The notes beneath the pieces were generated by a model, which did not search any database, was not told the DNA's origin, and worked only from the letters and a program-made list of their open reading frames with translations. A stretch of DNA of 63,400 bases, taken from contig JABXIM010000041.1 in the NCBI GenBank assembly GCA_013373085.1, positions 1 through 63,400 of the forward strand, in the 5' to 3' direction. Within the stretch, counting starts at the first letter, position 1. Every line of letters starts with the position of its first letter. The position numbers and the translations under genes were made by a program. Below, piece by piece: positions 16,273 through 23,732 of this stretch. This DNA is from Oceanospirillaceae bacterium. GTDB taxonomy: Bacteria; Pseudomonadota; Gammaproteobacteria; Pseudomonadales; Balneatricaceae.

Positions 16273-17678
16273 CAGTGTGCCTTCTCGAGCTGTTCGAACT
16301 GTTTGACCCAGGCCAGGGCATAACCGGGCGCGTGGGTACCGATGACCTGGTCTTTCAAGGTCGAAGGGTCGGGCGCGCCTTTGCGGATCAGCTTGGCCAT
16401 GAAATAGAGGTAGACGCCGAGCAGCAGGCTGTAGGTGACGGCGAACAGCGTCAGCGAAAACAGCACGCGTTCAGCCGGCAGCGGCGATACCACGTCCACC
16501 GTGCGAATCAGGCCATTGACCAGCCACGGCTGACGCCCCACTTCGACCACGTACCAGCCGGAGACGGTGGCAATAACCCCCGCCGGCGTGAGCAGCACGC
16601 AGGCACGCAGCAGCCGTCGGTCGGTGAACATCCTGCCTTTGCGCCGCAGCCAGTAAGCGTAGAACGCCAGGGCAATCATCAGCACGCCGATGCCGACCAT
16701 GATCCGGAAGCTGAAGAAGACGACCGCTACCGGCGGACGGTCTTCGGGCGCGACCGATTTCAGGCCCTGCAGTTCGCCATTGAACTCGTGGGCCAGGATC
16801 AGGCTGGCCAGGTGCGGGATCGGGATTTCGAAATGGTTGGTTTCGTTTTCCATGTCCGGAAGGGCGAACAGCAGCAGCGGAGCGCCTTTTTCGGTTTCCG
16901 GCCAGATGCCTTCCATCGCCGCTACTTTTATCGGCTGGTGCTCCTTGACGTTGAGGCCGTGGAAGTCGCCGACCAGCGCCTGCAGCGGTGCCAGAAAGAG
17001 GGCTGCCCACAGGGCCATCGAGAGACCCTTGCGTGCCATTGGCTGATGACGCTGTTTCAGCAGGTACCAGGCACAGACGCCGGCCACTACGAAGGTCGCG
17101 GCAAGCATTGTCGCAAGCAGCATGTGCACCAGGCGGTACGGCATCGACGGGTTGAAGATAACCTCACTCCAACTGGCGACCTGATAGACGCCGTCGACAA
17201 CCTCGTAGCCGGCGGGCGTCTGCATCCAGGAGTTGGCGACGATGATCCAGAATGCCGACAGCCAGGTACCCAGCGCCACCACGACGGTTGAGAAGAAGTG
17301 CAGTTTCTCGCTGACCCGCTGCCAGCCGAACAGCATGACGCCGAGGAAGCCGGCTTCTAGGAAGAAGGCGGTCAGTACTTCGTAAGCCATCAGCGGACCC
17401 AGCACGGGACCGGTAATGCGCGAAAACTCGGAGAAGTTGGTACCGAATTCGTACGACAGCACGATACCCGACACTACGCCCATACCGAAGGTGATGGCGA
17501 AGGGTTTGATCCAGAACTTCGCCAGCTGCAGGTAGACCGGGTTGCGGGTCTTGAGCCAGAGGCCCTCCCAGACGGCGATGAAGGTCGCCATACCGATGGT
17601 CACCGACGGGAAAAGAATATGAAAGCTGACCGTGAGCGCGAATTGCACTCGCGACAACAGGGCGGCATCTAGTTCCAT
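16272..17678 (-). CDS. cydA: Cytochrome bd-type quinol oxidase subunit I (CioA-like, short Q-loop)
   Basis: 468 aa. It carries the haem ligands of subunit I: His20 in TVSFHILFPS, a His in PYRLVHMLLA for haem b558, and the Met in FFSFRIMVGIG. The GWYVVEVGRQPW motif is also present. The periplasmic Q-loop is short, which with the length (under 480) places it with CioA-type enzymes rather than E. coli CydA. The ATG follows a GGCGGAG ribosome site 10 bases after a 32-codon ORF. The operon is controlled by the region 17788-17954, which has a sigma54-type promoter. Confidence 0.95.
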   Translation of the reverse strand: MELDAALLSRVQFALTVSFHILFPSVTIGMATFIAVWEGLWLKTRNPVYLQLAKFWIKPFAITFGMGVVSGIVLSYEFGTNFSEFSRITGPVLGPLMAYEVLTAFFLEAGFLGVMLFGWQRVSEKLHFFSTVVVALGTWLSAFWIIVANSWMQTPAGYEVVDGVYQVASWSEVIFNPSMPYRLVHMLLATMLAATFVVAGVCAWYLLKQRHQPMARKGLSMALWAALFLAPLQALVGDFHGLNVKEHQPIKVAAMEGIWPETEKGAPLLLFALPDMENETNHFEIPIPHLASLILAHEFNGELQGLKSVAPEDRPPVAVVFFSFRIMVGIGVLMIALAFYAYWLRRKGRMFTDRRLLRACVLLTPAGVIATVSGWYVVEVGRQPWLVNGLIRTVDVVSPLPAERVLFSLTLFAVTYSLLLGVYLYFMAKLIRKGAPDPSTLKDQVIGTHAPGYALAWVKQFEQLEKAH

Positions 17679-17688
17679 TAGCTCCGCC

Positions 17689-17787
17689 TCAGCGCTGACG
17701 CAGCTTCTGAACCAGTGCCGGCGAGCAGGCGATGGTCAGTACGGCGGCCAGAGTCAGGAATTCGGTCATCAGCATAGAGAATTGCAT
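17689..17787 (-). CDS. Small hydrophobic protein encoded just before cydA
   Basis: 32-aa ORF: short N-terminus (MQFSMLMTE), one hydrophobic helix and a basic tail ending KLRQR. The ATG at 17787 has GGGAG at a good distance, and the stop is 10 bases before the cydA start, so it would be the first gene of the cyd transcript. It could be a fourth small oxidase subunit (compare CydX, CydY/CydH of other bd oxidases) or a leader peptide. No homology is claimed. Longer readings of this frame further upstream cross the promoter elements and are unlikely. Confidence 0.6.
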   Translation of the reverse strand: MQFSMLMTEFLTLAAVLTIACSPALVQKLRQR

Positions 17788-17822
17788 TTTGGGATCTCCC
17801 ATTAAAAGTTTTGCAGGAATAA

Positions 17823-17838
17823 AGCAGGATCCGTGCCA
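17823..17838 (-). promoter_or_regulatory. Sigma54 (RpoN) promoter for the cyd operon
   Basis: On the minus strand the sequence is TGGCACGGATCCTGCT, against the consensus TGGCACG-N4-TTGCW. The -24 half is perfect, the -12 GC is present at exact spacing, and only one base deviates. Transcription would start near 17812, about 25 bases before the 32-codon ORF. The divergently encoded NtrC-class regulator at 19960 is the obvious activator. Confidence 0.78.
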
Positions 17839-17863
17839 GCTTTGAAAAGGTGCGCCAGGTGCC

Positions 17864-17877
17864 TTGATTTCGGTCAA
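17864..17877. promoter_or_regulatory. FNR/ANR-like box
   Basis: TTGATTTCGGTCAA differs at one base from TTGAT-N4-ATCAA, the binding site of FNR/ANR oxygen sensors. Its centre is about 58 bases upstream of the predicted sigma54 start of the cyd operon. ANR is known to control cioAB in Pseudomonas, so an oxygen input here is plausible. Confidence 0.6.
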
Positions 17878-17898
17878 GCAGCTATGGAAAACTGCCCC

Positions 17899-17951
17899 AA
17901 GGTGTAAACTTGGTAGACAGTACCTTCGTCTAAGGTGTAAACGTTGTTTAC
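17899..17951. promoter_or_regulatory. Twin dyad sites, candidate enhancer (UAS) for the NtrC-class regulator
   Basis: AAGGTGTAAAC occurs at 17899-17909 and again at 17932-17942, 33 bp apart (about three helical turns). Each begins a dyad: GTAAACTTGGTAGAC (17904-17918, imperfect) and GTAAACGTTGTTTAC (17937-17951, nearly perfect). Their centres lie about 99 and 132 bases upstream of the predicted sigma54 transcription start. That is the usual enhancer position for bacterial enhancer-binding proteins. The second dyad ends 3 bases before the kinase start, so it may also autoregulate the kinase operon. Confidence 0.65.
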
Positions 17952-17954
17952 GGT

Positions 17955-19832
17955 GTGGCCACGGTGATTGCATTCGAACTGATGATGCTGGTGACCAGCG
18001 TCTGTGCGCTGGTAGTGTCGGGATGGCTGTGGCTGCAGGCCCGGCGTCGACGCAGTCTGCAGGCGCTGAGTGGCTTCGGCGCCATGATGGCGCTTTGGTG
18101 TGGCGGCCATATCGCCATACAGCAGGGTTGGCACCGGCTCGGTATCCTGCTGATTCTGGCGAACCCGCTGATGCCGACGTTCTTCCTGCATTTCGCTACC
18201 CGCTTCGTCTACCCCGGACGGGGGCGGGCACCGCGCTGGCTGGAGTGGCTGAGTCGCCATATGGCGGCCATCTATGCGATCAGTATCGCCGTGATACTGC
18301 TGAGCTGGTTCGGTCCCGGCGGGCGCACGGTGCCGCTGGGACCGTTCGACGCCTTCTTCGTGTTCCAGGGGCTGGGCTGGTTCAATATCGCCTACACGGT
18401 GGTAATCGGCGTGTTCGCGCACCTGGTGCTGGTCTGGGGCCTGAGTGTGCACAAGGGCAATCTGCGACGTTCGATCGTGGCGATGTTTGCCGCCGGCGGC
18501 TGGGGGCTGCTGCTTGCGACCAGTTTCATCTTCCCGTCCCTCGGTATCGATTGGTACCCGTACCCGATGCTGCTGATGCCGAGCTACGTGGTGCTGCTGG
18601 TATACGGCGTGGTGCGCTATCAGATTCTCGAAGCCAACGCCTTCGCCAAGCGCGCCTTGCCCTGGCTGGTGCTGATGCTGGTGCTGCTGGGTGTGATGAT
18701 GCTGATCAGTGCGCTGACTGCGGCCTTTCTTCCCGGTCCGCTGGCCGCAGTGCCGGTGTGGCAGCTGTGGTTGTGCAGCCTGCTGGCGCTGGCCGTGGCG
18801 CTGTTGCTCAAAAGACCCCTCAATGAGTTGTCGGACCAGTTGATCTATCCCGGCGTGCGGCTCAACGAGGGCTTGCTGGAACGCTGGACCAACCGCCTCA
18901 AGTCCGCCGGCAGTTGGGAGTCGCTTGAGGATCTGGCGGCCGAGTTGATCAGCAAGCAGCTCGGGCAGCCGGTCCGCATCCTGCTGCAGCAAGCGGGCGC
19001 GCCGGTACCGGCCGTCAGCAGTCGTGGCTTGCATATCCTCTGCCTGCATCGCGTCACCGGCTGGCGTTTTCGCCTCGAAGGCTGGGATGACGTCAAACCC
19101 GGTCTGCGCCTCACCGGTGAGGTATTCGGATCGCTGCTGGCGACCAGTTGCGGCCTGCTCGAGCGCTCGCTGCAGCTGGCCGAGGCCGAACGCCGCCGTC
19201 TCGCCAGTGAGCATCTGGTGGAGCTTGGCAGCCTGTCCGCGGTTATGGCCCATGAGCTGCGCAATCCGCTCAACGTTATTTCGATGGCGACGGCAGATCT
19301 GCCCAGCGAGCGACGGGCCCTGATCCAGGCGCAGCTCAAGCGCGCCGACCGTCAGATCTCGGATCTGCTGCTGTACTCCGGCCGTATCGAGCCGCAACCG
19401 CAACCGGTGCAGCTGGCGGCGATGCTGGAGAGCCTGCGACCGCTGTTCGACTGGCAGCAGACCGAATTCGAAACGGCAGTGCCGGCTGAGCTCTCGCTGC
19501 AGGCCGACCCGCACCGCCTGCAGCAGGTGTTCACCAACCTGATCGACAATGCGCTCAGTTTCGTGCGCAACAGCGCCGGCAGTCGTATCCGTGTCGATGC
19601 CGATGACAGCGGGCGCTGTATCCGGATCCACAACAACGGACCGGCGATCGATCCGTCGCTGCACGATAGCCTGTTCCAGCCGTTCGTCAGCCGCCGGGCC
19701 GGCGGCAGCGGGCTGGGCCTGGCGATAGTGAGACGGATTATGGACGCGCATGGCGGCGACGTCCGCCTGCGTACGGATCTCGGCTGGCCCGTAACCTTCG
19801 AACTGGTGTTTCCCGAGCGGGCAATGACATGA
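17955..19832 (+). CDS. Membrane sensor histidine kinase
   Basis: 625 aa. Residues 1 to about 285 contain about eight hydrophobic helices forming a membrane sensor module. A linker of about 130 residues follows, weakly GAF-like. The kinase core has the H-box with phospho-acceptor His433 in VMAHELRNPLN, the N-box NLIDNALSF and the glycine box GGSGLGLAIVRRIMDAHGG. A GTG start directly after the palindromic site is used, but the ribosome site is poor and GTG 17964 is an alternative. It is divergent from cydAB and upstream of its cognate sigma54 activator. Membrane redox state or quinol is a natural but unproven signal. Confidence 0.88.
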   Translation: MATVIAFELMMLVTSVCALVVSGWLWLQARRRRSLQALSGFGAMMALWCGGHIAIQQGWHRLGILLILANPLMPTFFLHFATRFVYPGRGRAPRWLEWLSRHMAAIYAISIAVILLSWFGPGGRTVPLGPFDAFFVFQGLGWFNIAYTVVIGVFAHLVLVWGLSVHKGNLRRSIVAMFAAGGWGLLLATSFIFPSLGIDWYPYPMLLMPSYVVLLVYGVVRYQILEANAFAKRALPWLVLMLVLLGVMMLISALTAAFLPGPLAAVPVWQLWLCSLLALAVALLLKRPLNELSDQLIYPGVRLNEGLLERWTNRLKSAGSWESLEDLAAELISKQLGQPVRILLQQAGAPVPAVSSRGLHILCLHRVTGWRFRLEGWDDVKPGLRLTGEVFGSLLATSCGLLERSLQLAEAERRRLASEHLVELGSLSAVMAHELRNPLNVISMATADLPSERRALIQAQLKRADRQISDLLLYSGRIEPQPQPVQLAAMLESLRPLFDWQQTEFETAVPAELSLQADPHRLQQVFTNLIDNALSFVRNSAGSRIRVDADDSGRCIRIHNNGPAIDPSLHDSLFQPFVSRRAGGSGLGLAIVRRIMDAHGGDVRLRTDLGWPVTFELVFPERAMT

Positions 19833-19963
19833 AGCGACCGGCGTTCTTTGACGAAACAACGCGCCATGGACGGCTCATATGGCGCGGCGATGTCCGCCTG
19901 CGTACGGATCTCGGCTGGCCGGTGACCTTTGAACTTAGTTTTCCTGCGGAGGCTTCGTCATGA
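19829..19963 (+). CDS. 44-codon linker ORF repeating the kinase C-terminus
   Basis: The ATG overlaps the kinase stop (ATGA at 19829-19832) and the stop overlaps the regulator ATG (ATGA at 19960-19963), so all three are translationally coupled. The 44-aa product begins MKRPAFFDETTRHG. It then has GDVRLRTDLGWPVTFEL, 17 residues identical to the last part of the kinase. At DNA level those 17 codons differ at five positions, all silent. It could be a scar of a partial duplication or a short protein copy of the kinase tail. The reading frame differs from that of the kinase, so it is not simple read-through. Confidence 0.55.
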   Translation: MKRPAFFDETTRHGRLIWRGDVRLRTDLGWPVTFELSFPAEASS

Positions 19964-21324
19964 GCAAGCCCAGAATTCTGCTGATCGACGACGAGCCGGC
20001 GTTTCGCTCGCTGTGCGAGCAGTGGCTGATCAGCGCCGGTTACGAGGTGCGTGGCGGCGCCAGCGTCGAGGAGGCGAGGGCGCTGCTCGGTCCGTTCGAT
20101 CCCGATCTGCTGCTGCTGGACCTGTCGCTGCCGCCGCACTTCGATCCAGCCGACACCCTCAAGGCCGTACCGGAGTTCGCCAGTCGGCCGGTGATCATCC
20201 TCACCGGTCATGCCGATCGCGAGCTGGCGCTGTACGCGATGCGACAGGGGGCCTGGGATTTCCTCGCCAAGCCGCTGGACCCGGATATGCTGGCGGTGGT
20301 GGTCAAGCGGGCGGTGACCAAGCACCAGCTTAGCCGCGAGCTGCAGCTGCTGCGCAACGGGCCGGCGAGCGGAACGCCGCTGGACCGGCTCATCGGTGTA
20401 TCGCCGTCGATGACCGGCGTGCGGGCGCTGGTGGAGCGGATTGCGCCGACCGATGCCCGGGTTCTGGTGACCGGGCCCTCCGGCACCGGCAAGGAGGTGA
20501 TATCCCGGGCGCTGCATGACCTCAGTTTGCGCGCCGAAGGCCCCTTCATCTCGGTGCATTGCGGGGCCATTCCAGCGGATCTGCTGGAAAGCGAGCTGTT
20601 CGGGTATGTGAAGGGCGCCTTTACCGGGGCCGACCGTGACCGCGACGGCCTGCTCAAGCTGGCCGACGGCGGCACGTTGTTCCTCGATGAAATCGGCGAA
20701 ATGCCGCTGCCGATGCAGGTCAAGCTGCTGCGGGTGTTGCAGGAGGGCAACTTTTACCCGGTCGGCGGGCGTACCCTGCAGCAGATCAACGTGAGGGTGG
20801 TCTCGGCCACCAATGCCAACCTGCCGGAGCGGGTTTCTCGGGGGGAGTTCCGCGAGGATCTGTACTACCGCATCAAGGGTGTCACGATTGAAACCCGGCC
20901 ACTGTCCGAGCGGCCTGAGGATATACCGCTGCTGGTGCGCCATTTCCTGTCGCAGCAGGCGCAGAACAGCGGCCAGCCGCCGCTGCATCTCGATCCGGAA
21001 GTGCTCGACTGGTTGCTGCGGCGCAAATGGCCGGGCAATGTGCGGGAATTGCGCAACAGCCTGGAGAGTATCTGTGCGCTGAGCCGGGGAGGGCGGGTGA
21101 CACTGGAGGATGTCGCGCTGCTTCATCCTGGTGCCCAGTCGGGTACGGCGGCTGACGAAATGATCGATTCCGATGCGCCGCTGGAGGAGCAGGTCAGGGC
21201 GCTGGAGATCCGCGTGATTCGCAGGGCGCTGGTGCAGTACGATGGCAACCGCACCCGGGCCGCCACGGCGCTGGGGCTCTCACGCCAGGGTCTGCTGAAG
21301 AAAATCGAACGCTACGGACTCTGA
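19960..21324 (+). CDS. NtrC-class sigma54-dependent response regulator
   Basis: 454 aa with three domains. The receiver is residues 1-120 (acidic D10/D11, phospho-acceptor Asp54 in [10 protein letters not shown], Lys104). The AAA+ domain is about 143-370 (Walker A GPSGTGKE at 172-179, the sigma54-contacting GAFTGA at 219-224, Walker [10 protein letters not shown]). The Fis-type helix-turn-helix is at the end ([18 protein letters not shown]). An intact GAFTGA means it activates sigma54 promoters, and one faces cydAB in the adjacent control region. It is translated in coupling with the upstream small ORF and kinase. Overall architecture is like PrsR/ZraR/NtrC regulators. Confidence 0.95.
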   Translation: MSKPRILLIDDEPAFRSLCEQWLISAGYEVRGGASVEEARALLGPFDPDLLLLDLSLPPHFDPADTLKAVPEFASRPVIILTGHADRELALYAMRQGAWDFLAKPLDPDMLAVVVKRAVTKHQLSRELQLLRNGPASGTPLDRLIGVSPSMTGVRALVERIAPTDARVLVTGPSGTGKEVISRALHDLSLRAEGPFISVHCGAIPADLLESELFGYVKGAFTGADRDRDGLLKLADGGTLFLDEIGEMPLPMQVKLLRVLQEGNFYPVGGRTLQQINVRVVSATNANLPERVSRGEFREDLYYRIKGVTIETRPLSERPEDIPLLVRHFLSQQAQNSGQPPLHLDPEVLDWLLRRKWPGNVRELRNSLESICALSRGGRVTLEDVALLHPGAQSGTAADEMIDSDAPLEEQVRALEIRVIRRALVQYDGNRTRAATALGLSRQGLLKKIERYGL

Positions 21325-21426
21325 CGCGCGACGTTTACCGGGCCGGGATATTGTCGCTATTCATCGATGCAGCACCATCGGCAAGCCGGCCACCAGCGGA
21401 TCGATAACATGGAGAAGTAATGGATT

Positions 21427-21825
21427 ATGAACGGACACAGCAAAGTTATAGGTTATCTGCTCTGGATCTTCGGTTTCATGGGCGCACACCGTTTCTACTA
21501 TGGCCGCCCGGTTAGCGGCACCCTGTATTTTTTCACCCTGGGGCTGTTTCTGATCGGCTGGATCGTTGACCTGTTCCTGATTCCGGCGCTGGACCGCGAC
21601 GCCGAATTCAGTTTCCGTCCGGGTCCGAACGATTACAATATCGCCTGGATTCTGCTGACCTTCCTCGGTATTTTTGGCGTGCACCGCTTCTATCTGGGCA
21701 AATGGCTCAGTGGGTTGCTTTATCTGCTGACCGGCGGGTTCTTCCTGGTCGGTGTCATTTATGACTACTGGACGCTGAACGATCAGGTCAGCGAATTGAA
21801 CGGCGAAGCCGCAGCCCGGGGCTGA
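21427..21825 (+). CDS. TM2-domain membrane protein with two repeats
   Basis: 132 aa. Two copies of a TM2 module are visible: GYLLWIFGFMGAHRFYYGRP near residue 9, and ILLTFLGIFGVHRFYLGKW near residue 75. Each has the G-x-HRFY-x-G pattern between hydrophobic helices. TM2 proteins are small membrane proteins of unclear function. It starts about 100 bases after the response regulator and is followed by two more small membrane-protein genes. Whether it belongs to the two-component operon is not clear. Confidence 0.82.
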   Translation: MNGHSKVIGYLLWIFGFMGAHRFYYGRPVSGTLYFFTLGLFLIGWIVDLFLIPALDRDAEFSFRPGPNDYNIAWILLTFLGIFGVHRFYLGKWLSGLLYLLTGGFFLVGVIYDYWTLNDQVSELNGEAAARG

Positions 21826-21883
21826 CTGGCAGGGGTCTCACCCTGGCTCGGGACTATCACTGGCATGAGGGAATGATTGGCTA

Positions 21884-22258
21884 ATGGACGTGAAATACTC
21901 TGAATACCCGGCAATGTTCAAGAACAACCCCTTGGGTTTTCTGTTGTCGATCCTGCTGGTGCCAGTCGGTATCGGCATCATCATCCTGATGGTTTGGTAC
22001 CTCAAGTGCAAGTCGACGCGACTGGAAGTGACCGAGCGCGAACTGATTGTCGAGCGCGGTCTGCTGAGCAAGGACCGCACCGAACTGTCGCTCGCCAGCA
22101 TCCGCACGGTGAACGTCTACCAGTCGTTTTTCAACCGTATCTTCGGTGTCGGCAAGATTGCCGTCTATACCGCCGGTGACGAGGCCGAGGTGGAAGTGGC
22201 GGGCCTGCCGGATCCGCACCGGCTGCGGGAACTGATCAAGCAGGGGCAGCCGGCATGA
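21884..22258 (+). CDS. Bacterial PH-domain (bPH2-like) membrane protein
   Basis: 124 aa. An N-terminal hydrophobic hairpin (residues about 18-45) is followed by a soluble beta-rich domain with TRLEVTERELIVERGLLSKD and a later SIRTVNVYQSFFNRIFGVG stretch, typical of the bacterial PH domain group related to YdbS/YdbT. These proteins are membrane-associated and poorly characterised. It lies between the TM2 gene and another small membrane-protein gene in the same direction. Confidence 0.78.
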   Translation: MDVKYSEYPAMFKNNPLGFLLSILLVPVGIGIIILMVWYLKCKSTRLEVTERELIVERGLLSKDRTELSLASIRTVNVYQSFFNRIFGVGKIAVYTAGDEAEVEVAGLPDPHRLRELIKQGQPA

Positions 22259-22273
22259 GTGTGGGGCTGAACG

Positions 22274-22588
22274 ATGGCGCCTGATCAGGACTCCAGGGAC
22301 AAGCGCCAGGCTCGCGGCGTGTTGCTGGCGATTCTGGTGCTGCTGAGCCTGCTGTTGGCCGCCGGAGTGCTGTTGTTGCCGCAGTTGGCGCAGATTGCCG
22401 AAACCAGCCTGGAGCCCGGGCTCGGGCTGAAAAATGCCGCTGTCATCTCGTTTTTCGTCACGGTGGCGCTGATGGTGGTCTTCGCGATCGCCGCAGGCGA
22501 TGGCTTTATCGGCGAGATCCAGTTCATGCTTGCAGGGTTCGCATCCTTTTTCGTCGTGATCTGGCTGATGCTGGCATGGATCTTTTGA
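22274..22588 (+). CDS. Hypothetical small membrane protein
   Basis: 104 aa with a basic N-terminus (MAPDQDSRDKRQARG) and three hydrophobic segments (about residues 16-40, 53-72 and 82-103). No family is recognised. It starts 15 bases after the PH-domain gene stop and reads in the same direction, so the TM2, PH and this gene probably form one small operon with membrane-related function. Confidence 0.65.
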   Translation: MAPDQDSRDKRQARGVLLAILVLLSLLLAAGVLLLPQLAQIAETSLEPGLGLKNAAVISFFVTVALMVVFAIAAGDGFIGEIQFMLAGFASFFVVIWLMLAWIF

Positions 22589-22706
22589 CGTAGGTTGGGT
22601 CTGGCGGCGTCTGGCTCGATACTTCAAGCCAGCACCGGGATATACAGCCGCGTAACCCATCAAGGATTTCACCCCGGCAGCGGCGTTCCGCATAACCCGC
22701 CAACCG
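22589..22706. repeat. REP-like repeat locus
   Basis: The gap between the small membrane-protein gene and the lysR gene contains CGTAGGTTGGGT (22589-22600), the exact inverse of 14166-14177, and GCCGCGTAACCCATCA (22647-22662), identical to 4421-4436. It therefore combines pieces of the other two repeat loci and marks the end of convergent transcription units. Confidence 0.65.
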
Positions 22707-23630
22707 TCACAGCTCCAGTCCAAAGGTCGGCGTTTCGCGGTCCAGCCGCGTGACAAACTCGCTGACCAGCTCCCGAACCTTGAGTATTTCGGGGCGCTCG
22801 CCATTCTCGGTCCGGGACCAGAGCGCGATGTCACGCCGGGGTCCCTGTTTTCCCTCCACTTCGATCAGCTGCTCAGGCTCGATCTCGCCTGTCATCAGTG
22901 CCAGTCGGGCCGGCAGACGGACCAGCATATCGGTGGTGTCGAGCAGATGCATGACCGAGCGGATACTGCCGGTGAAAGCGATGCGTGCCGCTCTCGGCCC
23001 CGCCAGCTCACCCTGCCCGTCGAGGAAGCCAGCACTGGCACCGGCGATCATCCAGTTCTGTTGCGCAAGCACCTCTTTCGATATCGGTTGCCGGGCGCCG
23101 ACCAGCTTCGACCGCTTGCCGGCGAAGACCCCGGAGCGGTCCCGGAACAGCAGTTCGCGATCGAGCGCCGCCTGAGTCACCGAGAGGTGCGCGGGGGCCA
23201 GCAGAAAATCCAGACTCCCTTCCTGCATCAGGCGAATCTGCGCCGCGGCCGATCCGGTGCGGAAATGGAACACATAGCGCTTTTCGTGCAAAAAGTGTGT
23301 GGTCATCTCGCGAAAGGTCGCGAACTCCCACAGCGGGTCTATGCCGATCGTGAATTCGCTGTGATAGCCGCTGTGCCACTGCCGGATCACCTCCTCGCCA
23401 TGCTCCGAGTCGGCCAGAATGCGTTCGCCGATCTGAGCCAGGCGGGCACCGATTTCAGTCGGTACCACGCCGTAGCGTGTACGCTTCAACAGAGGCGCGC
23501 CAACCTTCATTTCCAGCTGCTGTATGCCCCGGCTCAGTGTGGGCTGGGTCACAAACAGCTGTTCCGATGCTCGACTCAGGGAACCCTGCTTGACGATGAT
23601 CGCTAACTGTTTCAACAGGTTGGGATTCAT
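22707..23630 (-). CDS. LysR-family transcriptional regulator
   Basis: 307 aa. The N-terminal winged helix-turn-helix is clear (KQLAIIVKQGSLSRASEQLF, VTQPTLSRGIQQLE). The rest is the periplasmic-binding-like effector domain. It is divergent from the aromatic hydroxylase gene at 23733 with about 100 bases between. That is the classic layout for a LysR activator of its neighbour with an aromatic acid as inducer, so 3-hydroxybenzoate is a candidate ligand. Confidence 0.9.
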   Translation of the reverse strand: MNPNLLKQLAIIVKQGSLSRASEQLFVTQPTLSRGIQQLEMKVGAPLLKRTRYGVVPTEIGARLAQIGERILADSEHGEEVIRQWHSGYHSEFTIGIDPLWEFATFREMTTHFLHEKRYVFHFRTGSAAAQIRLMQEGSLDFLLAPAHLSVTQAALDRELLFRDRSGVFAGKRSKLVGARQPISKEVLAQQNWMIAGASAGFLDGQGELAGPRAARIAFTGSIRSVMHLLDTTDMLVRLPARLALMTGEIEPEQLIEVEGKQGPRRDIALWSRTENGERPEILKVRELVSEFVTRLDRETPTFGLEL

Positions 23631-23673
23631 GTATGCGTTTTCTTTTAGTCTGAAAGCAAAAACTCATTTTTCC

Positions 23674-23693
23674 TTATATTTTAGTTTGGATAA
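23674..23693. promoter_or_regulatory. Candidate LysR operator in the divergent promoter
   Basis: TTAT-N12-ATAA dyad (23674-23677 and 23690-23693) in an AT-rich stretch between lysR and the hydroxylase gene. It has the interrupted-dyad form of LysR-type binding sites (T-N11-A core). By-eye match only. Confidence 0.35.
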
Positions 23694-23732
23694 AGTGGGT
23701 TTACAGCATGAACAACAAGAGAGGTTGGCCCG

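Noticed and set aside
15112-16323. A 403-codon plus-strand open frame opposite cydB
   Set aside because: The minus-strand CydB is unmistakable; the plus frame is acidic/Gln-rich low-complexity shadow sequence.
17689-17973. A longer 94-codon version of the small gene before cydA
   Set aside because: The extension would run through the sigma54 promoter, FNR-like box and dyads; the ribosome site supports only the start at 17787.
17874-19859. A 661-codon minus-strand open frame opposite the sensor kinase
   Set aside because: Opposite an intact kinase with all catalytic boxes; Gln/His/Arg-rich and without any domain.
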